This document shows positions 38,405 through 43,867 of a stretch of 43,867 nt of DNA, piece after piece. Positions within the stretch are counted from its first letter, which is position 1. Every line of letters starts with the position of its first letter. Under the pieces are notes generated by a model, which had not been told where the DNA came from, made no database searches, and saw only the letters and a program-made list of their open reading frames with translations. The position numbers were made by a program, and so were the translations under genes. The DNA is from Yersinia rohdei ATCC 43380 (lineage in GTDB: Bacteria > Pseudomonadota > Gammaproteobacteria > Enterobacterales > Enterobacteriaceae): NCBI RefSeq assembly GCF_000173775.1, contig NZ_ACCD01000032.1, positions 1 to 43,867 on the forward strand. Reading direction: 5' to 3'.

Positions 38405-38446
38405 AATGTGGATGCTGATAATAAAATATCGGTGTCCGCATTTTTA
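38405..38446 (+). terminator. Terminator of the YafE-like gene
   Basis: A 16-pair stem with several G-T wobbles forms between 38405-38420 (AATGTGGATGCTGATA) and 38427-38442 (TATCGGTGTCCGCATT), followed by TTTATT. It is about 10 bases after the stop codon. Confidence 0.75.
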
Positions 38447-38605
38447 TTCCTCATTTATTTAACTCTGACACGGTTTGATTAACTTCCTCCTTATTCCTCT
38501 CACAATGATTGAGTTTCTTTACATAGCATTACGTCCCCTTGCATTGCTCCGCTCATAATTAGTATCACTAAGTCATTACATCTAATCTGCTAGTTGGAGT
38601 TTATT

Positions 38606-38875
38606 ATGAAACTATTACCCGTCATTGCTGCTGCACTTATTGCTACCGCTTCATTCGCCACTCAGGCCGCACAAGAAGTCAGCTCGGAGCAAGCCGCTAA
38701 GTTACAAAGTATGGGTGTCATTTCTCTTTCCAATGTCAGTGGTTCACCGACGGATGTAGAATCAGCACTTAATGCGAAAGCGAGTGCTGATGGTGCCAGC
38801 CATTATCGGATAATTGGTATGAGTACCCCAGGGGATTCAAGCAATTACAGTGCCAGTGCCGAAATTTATCGTTAA
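38606..38875 (+). CDS. Small periplasmic DUF1471 (YdgH/BhsA/McbA-like) protein
   Basis: An 89-residue exported protein with a clear signal peptide (KLLPVIAAALIATASFATQA, about 2-21) and a mature DUF1471 domain: QAAKLQSMGVISLSN, SALNAKASADGASHYRIIGM and a final SASAEIYR. Members such as BhsA, McbA and YhcN in E. coli respond to stress and affect biofilm and surface properties. The ATG at 38606 has GGAG six bases upstream; the in-frame TTG at 38594 would spoil the signal peptide. Two hairpins follow the stop. Confidence 0.88.
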   Translation: MKLLPVIAAALIATASFATQAAQEVSSEQAAKLQSMGVISLSNVSGSPTDVESALNAKASADGASHYRIIGMSTPGDSSNYSASAEIYR

Positions 38876-38881
38876 TTATTA

Positions 38882-38919
38882 GCGCAATATGATGATAGAA
38901 ATCCATTATCATATTGCGC
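38882..38919. repeat. 12-bp inverted repeat after the DUF1471 gene
   Basis: GCGCAATATGAT (38882-38893) pairs perfectly with ATCATATTGCGC (38908-38919) over a 14-base loop. It begins six bases after the stop codon and is followed at once by a second, T-tailed hairpin. Confidence 0.7.
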
Positions 38920-38937
38920 CTAATTATTGCAATATTG

Positions 38938-38961
38938 GCCATCTTTATATGGCTTTTTTTT
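38938..38961 (+). terminator. Intrinsic terminator of the DUF1471 gene
   Basis: GCCAT (38938-38942) pairs with ATGGC (38949-38953) over six bases, followed by eight T (38954-38961). The stem is short but the T tail is strong. Confidence 0.7.
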
Positions 38962-39065
38962 GCTATTTTACCTACTAAAAGTAATTGGTTTTTAGAGCAA
39001 TCTTAATGATAACTTCAGGAATATAAGGTGTTATTGTAGTCCATCTGAGTTTCTGAGGAGCGGCT

Positions 39066-39623
39066 ATGTTAAACACTGTTCGGCGTAATTTTAAAAGTCA
39101 ATTCTCTTATTTGCAGCGCTTTCTTGCCTCGCCGCGTACTGTTGGCACATTGGCACCGTCTTCGCCTTGGCTATGTCAGGCGATGTTGAATCAGGTAGAT
39201 TGGAAACAAGACTGTAATATTGCTGAGTTAGGGGCTGCTGATGGAGTGCTGACAAAGCGTATTCTGTCACATATGTCAGTAAACTCCCGCTTACAGGCAT
39301 ACGAGATTCAACCCCACTTTGTGCATGCATTACATCAGATAAATGACCCGCGTTTGCAGGTGGCTTTTCGATCTGCTGAGCAGTTGGACCAAGATTACGA
39401 CGTCGTGTTTTGTTGCCTGCCATTACTCTCTATCCCGACCAAGATCAGTATTAAGATATTACAACAGTCCCAGCAACGTTTACGTGCAAACCAAGGGGTG
39501 TTGGTCTTATTCCAATATAGTCATCTTTCCGAGCACCTATTATCTCGCTATTTCACATGGAGAAAAATCCGCGTGGTACGTAATTTCCCTCCTGCCTTGG
39601 TTTACATTTGCCAACCGCGTTAG
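39066..39623 (+). CDS. Phospholipid N-methyltransferase-like SAM-dependent protein
   Basis: A 185-residue methyltransferase-like protein that resembles the short phosphatidylethanolamine N-methyltransferase (PmtA) and rRNA-adenine-dimethylase-like group: the N-terminal FLASPRTVGTLAPSSPWLCQAML (20-41) is the characteristic entry, followed by a motif-I equivalent AELGAADGVLTKRIL (53-67), then AYEIQPHFV and FCCLPLLSIP. Motif I lacks the usual G-x-G-x-G (it reads G-A-A-D-G), so activity is uncertain. Yersinia is not known to make phosphatidylcholine through this route, so the substrate is open. GAGGAG precedes the ATG. Confidence 0.7.
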   Translation: MLNTVRRNFKSQFSYLQRFLASPRTVGTLAPSSPWLCQAMLNQVDWKQDCNIAELGAADGVLTKRILSHMSVNSRLQAYEIQPHFVHALHQINDPRLQVAFRSAEQLDQDYDVVFCCLPLLSIPTKISIKILQQSQQRLRANQGVLVLFQYSHLSEHLLSRYFTWRKIRVVRNFPPALVYICQPR

Positions 39624-40051
39624 CCGCTAAAAAATCTTTATTTATCTAAGGGTTGATAAGGTTTTTAATGTCAGCGAGTGAGAAAGACAGTCATTGGGAT
39701 GAGAGTATGTAAAATTACGCCTGGTTTATGCATGACGCCATTGAGTTGATGCATAAACCGCTGCTACTGGCAGGTTTTCGTTACGTTAATTTTGATGTTA
39801 TTGCGGGTAAAGGTCGGTCTTTTATCACCAACACTCTTAGTTCAGACAGTAAATTAACGCCATCAGTATGGCCCATCAACTGCTGTCAGGCGCTCTTTGC
39901 TAAGGCAATAATAGTGAGTTATTTAGTCCTAAACTCTTTGGTAATGGTGGTTTTAAGGGGACGGAGAGTGGGTGGCTTGTGGTGCATGCCAGTACCGAGT
40001 TCTAAATTGTAATCATCGCCAGCTGTGAAGTAATGCTGCATGCTTAGCTGT
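39624..40051. other. Gene-poor stretch with an 11-bp inverted repeat
   Basis: I find no convincing gene here. A perfect inverted repeat GGTTTATGCAT (39723-39733) / ATGCATAAACC (39749-39759) is present. A 94-codon frame from 39728 to 40012 starts inside that repeat, lacks a ribosome-binding site and has an unnatural-looking C terminus, so I do not call it. The stretch may be a decayed gene or a control region. Confidence 0.4.
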
Positions 40052-40132
40052 TGTACAATATTATTTATATACGTTGTATCGTAAAATTTACGAAATTGTA
40101 AAGTTTGCACTACCCTCAATTATAGGTATGAT
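40052..40132 (+). promoter_or_regulatory. Candidate aroL promoter with TyrR-like boxes
   Basis: TTGCAC at 40105-40110 and TATGAT at 40127-40132 are spaced by 16 bases and form a plausible sigma-70 promoter. Upstream lie two imperfect matches to the TyrR box TGTAAA-N6-TTTACA: TGTACA-N6-TTTATA (40052-40069) and TGTATC-N6-TTTACG (40075-40092), 23 bases apart. aroL in E. coli is repressed by TyrR and TrpR; use of these boxes is inferred. Confidence 0.45.
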
Positions 40133-40170
40133 TTGCATCTACAGCGTAGAGCTGAGTGTTAATCCTGTTT

Positions 40171-40198
40171 AACCCGCCAATAATGATGACGGGTTTTT
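40171..40198 (+). terminator. Intrinsic terminator in the aroL leader
   Basis: AACCCG (40171-40176) pairs with CGGGTT (40190-40195) and is followed by TTTTT. It lies between the likely promoter and the aroL start codon, about 35-60 bases into the transcript, so it would end transcription early or act as an attenuator. A second small hairpin CTGAG/CTCAG (40203-40220) follows. Confidence 0.6.
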
Positions 40199-40247
40199 AA
40201 TACTGAGAATTTATCCTCAGAAGTTGATGCTAAAGGACTTTCAAGTA

Positions 40248-40772
40248 ATGACACAGACTATCTTCATGGTAGGCGCGCGCGGTGCAGGTAAGACAACAAT
40301 AGGGAAAGCGTTGGCACAAGCGCTAGGATATCGGTTTATTGATACAGATCTGTTTATGCAACAAAGTTTGCAATCAAGTGTTGCCGATATTGTCGCCCGT
40401 GAAGGGTGGGACGGCTTTCGCTTGCGAGAGAGCATGGCTCTACAGACTGTAACCGCTCCTAAAACTGTGGTTGCTACTGGTGGTGGCGCGGTGTTGTCCC
40501 ATGAGAATCGGACATTTATGTGCAATCACGGGCTGGTCGTTTATCTCCAAGCCTCTGCTAATGTATTAGCTGAGCGATTAGCGGAAGATCCTGAGGATGC
40601 CCAGCGACCAAGTCTTACTGGCAAACCTATTGTTGAGGAAATGTTGGATGTCCTGGCCAGCCGAGAGGCGTTATATCAGGAAGTTGCTCATCATGTGCTG
40701 GATGCCACCCAACGGCCGGAAGATGTTGTTGAACAAATTTTACAGATTTTGGCTGATGAAAAAGTAAAATAG
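40248..40772 (+). CDS. aroL: Shikimate kinase II AroL
   Basis: AroL phosphorylates shikimate with ATP in the aromatic amino acid pathway. The 174-residue protein has the Walker A motif GARGAGKT (9-16), the shikimate-binding DTD near 32 and R-x-x-E near 58, and the TGGGAV loop near 79, and matches E. coli AroL in length. I use the ATG at 40248 with AAGGA about ten bases upstream; the earlier ATG (40227) and TTG (40224) would add 7-8 unrelated residues. In E. coli yaiA and aroM follow; here a 38-codon frame follows instead. Confidence 0.95.
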   Translation: MTQTIFMVGARGAGKTTIGKALAQALGYRFIDTDLFMQQSLQSSVADIVAREGWDGFRLRESMALQTVTAPKTVVATGGGAVLSHENRTFMCNHGLVVYLQASANVLAERLAEDPEDAQRPSLTGKPIVEEMLDVLASREALYQEVAHHVLDATQRPEDVVEQILQILADEKVK

Positions 40773-40861
40773 TTGGGAATGATTATTAGCAGGGTGAATA
40801 TTTCCCTGCTGATTGCCTGATAATTACGCGAAGCGTATAATTATTACTTACATAGTAATTA

Positions 40862-40882
40862 TGACGTAAATCATTTGCGTCA
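40862..40882. promoter_or_regulatory. 21-bp dyad upstream of the small ORF
   Basis: TGACGTAAAT-C-ATTTGCGTCA is an almost perfect odd-length palindrome with one mismatch pair. It sits 40 bases before the 38-codon frame at 40922 and after the aroL stop. Its outer part resembles TGACGTAAGTCA upstream of nqrA. It could be an operator; no regulator is assigned. Confidence 0.45.
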
Positions 40883-40921
40883 ATTAATGCCAATCAAGGC
40901 AAGGCCGATCAAGGCGGGCCG

Positions 40922-41038
40922 ATGAGAACCTTCAAACTGTTTATCCACCAACACACTAATTTTATGCCTGCTTTTTGGTCAATATTAATAGTGGTCTTTG
41001 AAACTTCGCTGGCGCTGTATATTTTACGTAACCTGTAA
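40922..41038 (+). CDS. Candidate 38-residue single-span membrane peptide
   Basis: An ATG frame of 38 codons encodes a short polar and basic N terminus (MRTFKLFIHQH) and one hydrophobic helix (about residues 15-34, AFWSILIVVFETSLALYILR) ending RNL. AAGG seven bases upstream is a reasonable ribosome-binding site. It has a dyad upstream and a hairpin 25 bases after its stop, so it looks like a self-contained unit. It occupies the place of yaiA/aroM in E. coli, to which it is not similar. I recognise no family. Confidence 0.5.
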   Translation: MRTFKLFIHQHTNFMPAFWSILIVVFETSLALYILRNL

Positions 41039-41062
41039 TATCACTCTTCTTTTCTACTAATA

Positions 41063-41090
41063 ACCTTCACCCATAGCTGTGAAGGTGTTT
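41063..41090 (+). terminator. Hairpin terminator after the small membrane ORF
   Basis: ACCTTCAC (41063-41070) pairs perfectly with GTGAAGGT (41079-41086) over 8 bases, followed by GTTTG. It lies 25 bases after the 38-codon frame and about 200 bases before ppnP. Confidence 0.65.
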
Positions 41091-41288
41091 GCTATTGCTC
41101 ATTTTCTTCGGACAGCGCCTCACGGTGGGGATAAAAGTGTAGGGTTTAGGTGACGATTGTATGTTTTTACTGCAACTTTACCGGTGAATCCGGTTATGAT
41201 CCCATTTCGCTATAATAATCAGTGACAGAGCGTTTACAGAGACTCTAATATGAAAGTTCAATATTGATTAATACGCGGGTGCAAAACT

Positions 41289-41576
41289 ATGCTGAAATTT
41301 AATGAGTATTTTACCGGGAAAGTGAAATCAATTGGTTTTGACAGTGACAGCATTGGGCCAGCTAGCGTTGGGGTGATGGAAAAAGGTGAGTACACCTTTA
41401 GTACGGCTAAAGCGGAAGAGATGACAGTTATCACCGGTAGCTTAAAAGTACTTATTCCTGGTTCATCAGGTTGGGAAGTTTTTAAGCCAGGTGAGACTTT
41501 CTATATCCCAGGGGAAAGTGAGTTTAATTTGCAAGTTGCTGAAGCATCTTCGTATTTGTGTAAATATTTGAGCTAA
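41289..41576 (+). CDS. ppnP: Pyrimidine/purine nucleoside phosphorylase PpnP
   Basis: PpnP (YaiE) is a small cupin-fold nucleoside phosphorylase that splits many nucleosides with phosphate. The 95-residue protein closely follows E. coli Yai[46 protein letters not shown] and [18 protein letters not shown]. No strong ribosome-binding site precedes the ATG. It is convergent with rdgC, with a hairpin between them. Confidence 0.95.
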   Translation: MLKFNEYFTGKVKSIGFDSDSIGPASVGVMEKGEYTFSTAKAEEMTVITGSLKVLIPGSSGWEVFKPGETFYIPGESEFNLQVAEASSYLCKYLS

Positions 41577-41593
41577 TAGATTCTTTGATTTTT

Positions 41594-41616
41594 GCCCTCT
41601 CCATGCCAGAGAGGGC
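41594..41616. terminator. Hairpin between convergent ppnP and rdgC
   Basis: GCCCTCTC (41594-41601) pairs with GAGAGGGC (41609-41616) over 7 bases. It lies between two convergent genes and can serve both; T tracts after it are weak on either strand. Confidence 0.65.
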
Positions 41617-41643
41617 GATGTCTTTCCTTAAGTGTCTGCGCTA

Positions 41644-42555
41644 CTAGTGCTGCGCCTCGCCACCTAAAGCTTCAATCAGATTTTTAATCAGGGCGGCCAA
41701 TTCACTGGTCATCAGAATAAAATCAGCATCAAAGCGCTGAGCAAAATCTTCCCGATCAATATCTTCATTCTGGTCACGCAAGGTGTCTGAGAATTTCAGG
41801 CGTTTTAGCGAACCATCATCGGACAGCACTAACTGAACGCGCTCTTGCCAATCCAGCGCTAACTTAGTGACTAACTTACCTGCTTCAATATGCACCGCGA
41901 TTTCATCACTGAACAAATCCTGCTTCTTACAGCGGATCACGCCACCTTCTTCCAAAATAGCTTTTAATTCAGCTTCATCCATTAAGGCAAAACCAGCAGG
42001 TAATTCTTTACTGCGAACCCATTCAGTTAAGGTGAGTTCAATAGGATTTTCTAATGTTAGTGGCACTACTGGCAGGGAACCTAGGCTTTTACGCAGCAAT
42101 GCCAAGGTATCTTCAGCTCTTTTGGCGCTGGCGGCATCGACCATAATCAAGTCATTGACAGTGTCAATCCACAAGAAGGTTTGATTAAATCGACTGAATG
42201 CCCGTGGCAACAAACTGTGCAGAACTTCATCTTTTAATGAGTCTTTCTCAGTCTTTTTCAGTTTGCGATGTTGCTCGCCTTCAAGGCGCTCAATTTTGGC
42301 CTGCAATTCTTGCTTAATCACCGGGGATGGCAAGATTTTCTCTTCTTTACGGGCACAAATGACGATTTGACCATTAACCGAATGCGTTAATGCATCGCTG
42401 TGTGATCCCATCGGTGAGACCCAACCGGTTTTCGTCATATCTTGACTGCCGCATGGTGTGAAACTAAGGGCGCTTAACTGTTTCTCCATTTCATCCGCAG
42501 ACAGTGAAACTTCTCGGCTCAAACGGTAAACCATTAAATTCTTAAACCACAGCAT
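41644..42555 (-). CDS. rdgC: Recombination-associated protein RdgC
   Basis: RdgC is a ring-forming, nucleoid-associated DNA-binding protein that restrains RecA-dependent recombination. The 303-residue protein is the same length as that of E. coli and starts [18 protein letters not shown], with [39 protein letters not shown] and [18 protein letters not shown] visible. It is convergent with ppnP and divergent from mak, in the E. coli order. Confidence 0.97.
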   Translation of the reverse strand: MLWFKNLMVYRLSREVSLSADEMEKQLSALSFTPCGSQDMTKTGWVSPMGSHSDALTHSVNGQIVICARKEEKILPSPVIKQELQAKIERLEGEQHRKLKKTEKDSLKDEVLHSLLPRAFSRFNQTFLWIDTVNDLIMVDAASAKRAEDTLALLRKSLGSLPVVPLTLENPIELTLTEWVRSKELPAGFALMDEAELKAILEEGGVIRCKKQDLFSDEIAVHIEAGKLVTKLALDWQERVQLVLSDDGSLKRLKFSDTLRDQNEDIDREDFAQRFDADFILMTSELAALIKNLIEALGGEAQH

Positions 42556-42828
42556 AGTGTTGTCCCTGGCTCGGGCGCGCTTAAAGCGCGCGAGTTAATC
42601 AAACGCAGGGCGGCATGATAACGAATTGATGCGCCTGTCCCTAGTAAAAAGAATAAGAAAAAAACCGAGCCAGCCTGCAATTCTATAAACAATTCTGTTA
42701 TCTGAAGGAACTCAAACACCGCATAATGAAAAATTGCAGGTGACAAAGATTGTGTCACGGCAAGCTATTGTCCAAACTGAAAGAAGAGAACTCTTATTAT
42801 CATGAACCTGTCAATGAGGTGAGGCGCT

Positions 42829-43740
42829 ATGCGCATTGGTATAGATTTGGGTGGTACCAAAATAGAGGTTATTGCTTTAGCCAATGATGGACAGGAACTT
42901 TTTCGTAAAAGAGTCGATACTCCGCGCCATGATTATCAAAAAACCTTGCAGGCAATTGCGGCGTTAGTCGCAGATGCGGAACAAGCTACCGGGGAGCAGG
43001 GCAGTGTTGGTGTGGGTATTCCTGGCACACTTTCGCCTTTTACCGGCAAAGTCAAAAATGCCAATTCGGTATGGCTCAATGGTCAGGCTGTAGATAAAGA
43101 TCTTTCAGGGTTACTTTCCCGCCCGGTGCGCTTGGCTAATGATGCCAATTGTCTTGCGGTGTCTGAGGCCACTGATGGCGCAGGTGTCGGGAAGCATTTA
43201 GTATTTGCGGGTATTATTGGCACGGGTTGTGGATCTGGTATTGCTATTGATGGGCGCGTTCATGCCGGTGGGAATGGTATCGCCGGTGAGTGGGGACATA
43301 ACCCATTGCCGTGGCAGAATGATGAAGAGCGGCAATATCAACAGGAAGTTGCTTGTTACTGCGGTAAAAAAGGCTGTATTGAAACCTTTGTTTCTGGAAC
43401 TGGCTTTGCCACTGATTACTTCCGGCTGAGTGGTAAACCGCTTAAAGGTGATGAAATTATGACCTTGGTCGAGCAAGGTGATGTCATCGCTGAGCAGGCT
43501 ATGGCCAATTATGAGCAACGATTGGCTAAGTCCTTAGCGAATGTCATAAACCTATTTGATCCAGATGTAGTGGTATTGGGCGGCGGAATGAGTAATGTCG
43601 ATCGGCTTTATAAAACATTACCGGCATTAATCAGCCCCTGGGTTTTCGGTGGCGAGTGTGAAACGCCAATCCGCAAGGCATTGCATGGGGATTCTAGTGG
43701 GGTTCGTGGTGCCGCCTGGTTGTGGCCCCTTCGTCCTTAA
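42829..43740 (+). CDS. mak: Fructokinase Mak (ROK family)
   Basis: Mak phosphorylates fructose with ATP. The 303-residue ROK-family kinase has the N-terminal phosphate motif [11 protein letters not shown] (4-14), [13 protein letters not shown] near 61, [18 protein letters not shown] near 102, the ROK signature with [17 protein letters not shown] near 145, and the zinc-binding [15 protein letters not shown] near 183. GAGGTGAGG precedes the ATG. It is divergent from rdgC with about 270 bases between. An ERIC-type repeat follows. Confidence 0.96.
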   Translation: MRIGIDLGGTKIEVIALANDGQELFRKRVDTPRHDYQKTLQAIAALVADAEQATGEQGSVGVGIPGTLSPFTGKVKNANSVWLNGQAVDKDLSGLLSRPVRLANDANCLAVSEATDGAGVGKHLVFAGIIGTGCGSGIAIDGRVHAGGNGIAGEWGHNPLPWQNDEERQYQQEVACYCGKKGCIETFVSGTGFATDYFRLSGKPLKGDEIMTLVEQGDVIAEQAMANYEQRLAKSLANVINLFDPDVVVLGGGMSNVDRLYKTLPALISPWVFGGECETPIRKALHGDSSGVRGAAWLWPLRP

Positions 43741-43747
43741 CGCCGCA

Positions 43748-43843
43748 GGGTTGTTGGCTGCGTTCACGCACCCGAATCACTGACTTGGGTCCGCTCATCG
43801 GGATTTGTTTACTTGCCGCCTATCTGTAACGCCAATGACTTTG
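43748..43843. repeat. ERIC-type repeat after mak
   Basis: The sequence runs GTTGTTGGCTGCGTTCACGC, ACCCGAATCACTGACTTGG, GCTCATCGGGATTTGTTTAC, TTGCCGCCTATCTGTAACGC, which matches the order of blocks in Yersinia ERIC elements (GTTGGCTGCGTTCAC, CACCCGAATCACTTAC, CTCCTGGGGATTCACTTGC, CTTGCCGCCTACCTGCAAC). It begins 8 bases after mak. Ends are approximate. Confidence 0.75.
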
Positions 43844-43867
43844 GGGCAAGCTATTGCTCAAGATGCC

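Noticed and set aside
39728-40012. 94-codon frame in the gap before aroL
   Set aside because: It starts inside an inverted repeat, lacks a ribosome-binding site, and its C-terminal half has no plausible protein character; at most a gene remnant.
39919-40119. 66-codon minus-strand frame upstream of aroL
   Set aside because: It runs through the probable aroL promoter and TyrR-like boxes and has no recognisable family.

Overview
The window looks like a chromosome segment of a Yersinia species, most likely of the Y. enterocolitica-related group. Housekeeping proteins are close to their E. coli counterparts, and the order fadE-gmhA-yafJ-yafK, then dinB, pepD-gpt-frsA-crl-proBA, then aroL-ppnP-rdgC-mak follows the enterobacterial backbone. 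A complete Na+-NQR operon, ERIC-type repeats and a three-gene locus matching Y. enterocolitica rscBAC point to Yersinia. This is recognition from memory; no database search was run.

Layout. 1-2.5 kb: divergent methionine-salvage genes mtnA and mtnK around a perfect MetJ half-operator. 2.5-11.7 kb: the main accessory locus, rscB (outer-membrane TpsB transporter), rscA (1630-residue TpsA exoprotein) and rscC (cytoplasmic GT41 N-glycosyltransferase of the HMW1C type). I count about 57 N-X-S/T sequons in RscA by eye, nearly all after residue 480, and RscC keeps the key catalytic residues known from HMW1C enzymes, so the three genes form a glycosylated-adhesin system. 11.7-16.5 kb: fadE with an upstream FadR-like site, gmhA, yafJ and the convergent L,D-transpeptidase-fold gene yafK/dpaA. 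17.1-24.4 kb: nqrABCDEF followed by apbE (FMN attachment) and nqrM (iron centre maturation), a self-sufficient sodium-pumping NADH dehydrogenase cluster. 24.5-28.2 kb: an exported GDPD-fold protein whose usual catalytic residues are largely replaced, then ddlA and SOS-controlled dinB. 28.2-35.0 kb: an ERIC element, pepD, gpt, frsA, crl and proBA.

35.0-40.2 kb is a looser region: inverted repeats after proA, a YcgR-like PilZ protein, a small membrane protein, a GNAT acetyltransferase, two SAM-methyltransferases, a small exported DUF1471 protein and a gene-poor stretch. 40.2-43.9 kb carries aroL with a complex leader, a 38-codon candidate membrane-peptide gene where E. coli has yaiA/aroM, then ppnP, rdgC, mak and another ERIC-type repeat. 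The phoE and thrW genes that E. coli has around proBA are not here.

The best candidates for new biology are the glyco-adhesin locus and its control region (a C8 tract plus a dyad), the catalytically degenerate GDPD protein, an orphan terminator wrapped in an 11-codon ORF, the small ORF downstream of aroL, and the hairpin leaders of aroL and proB. No tRNA, rRNA, CRISPR array, insertion sequence or prophage gene was recognised.
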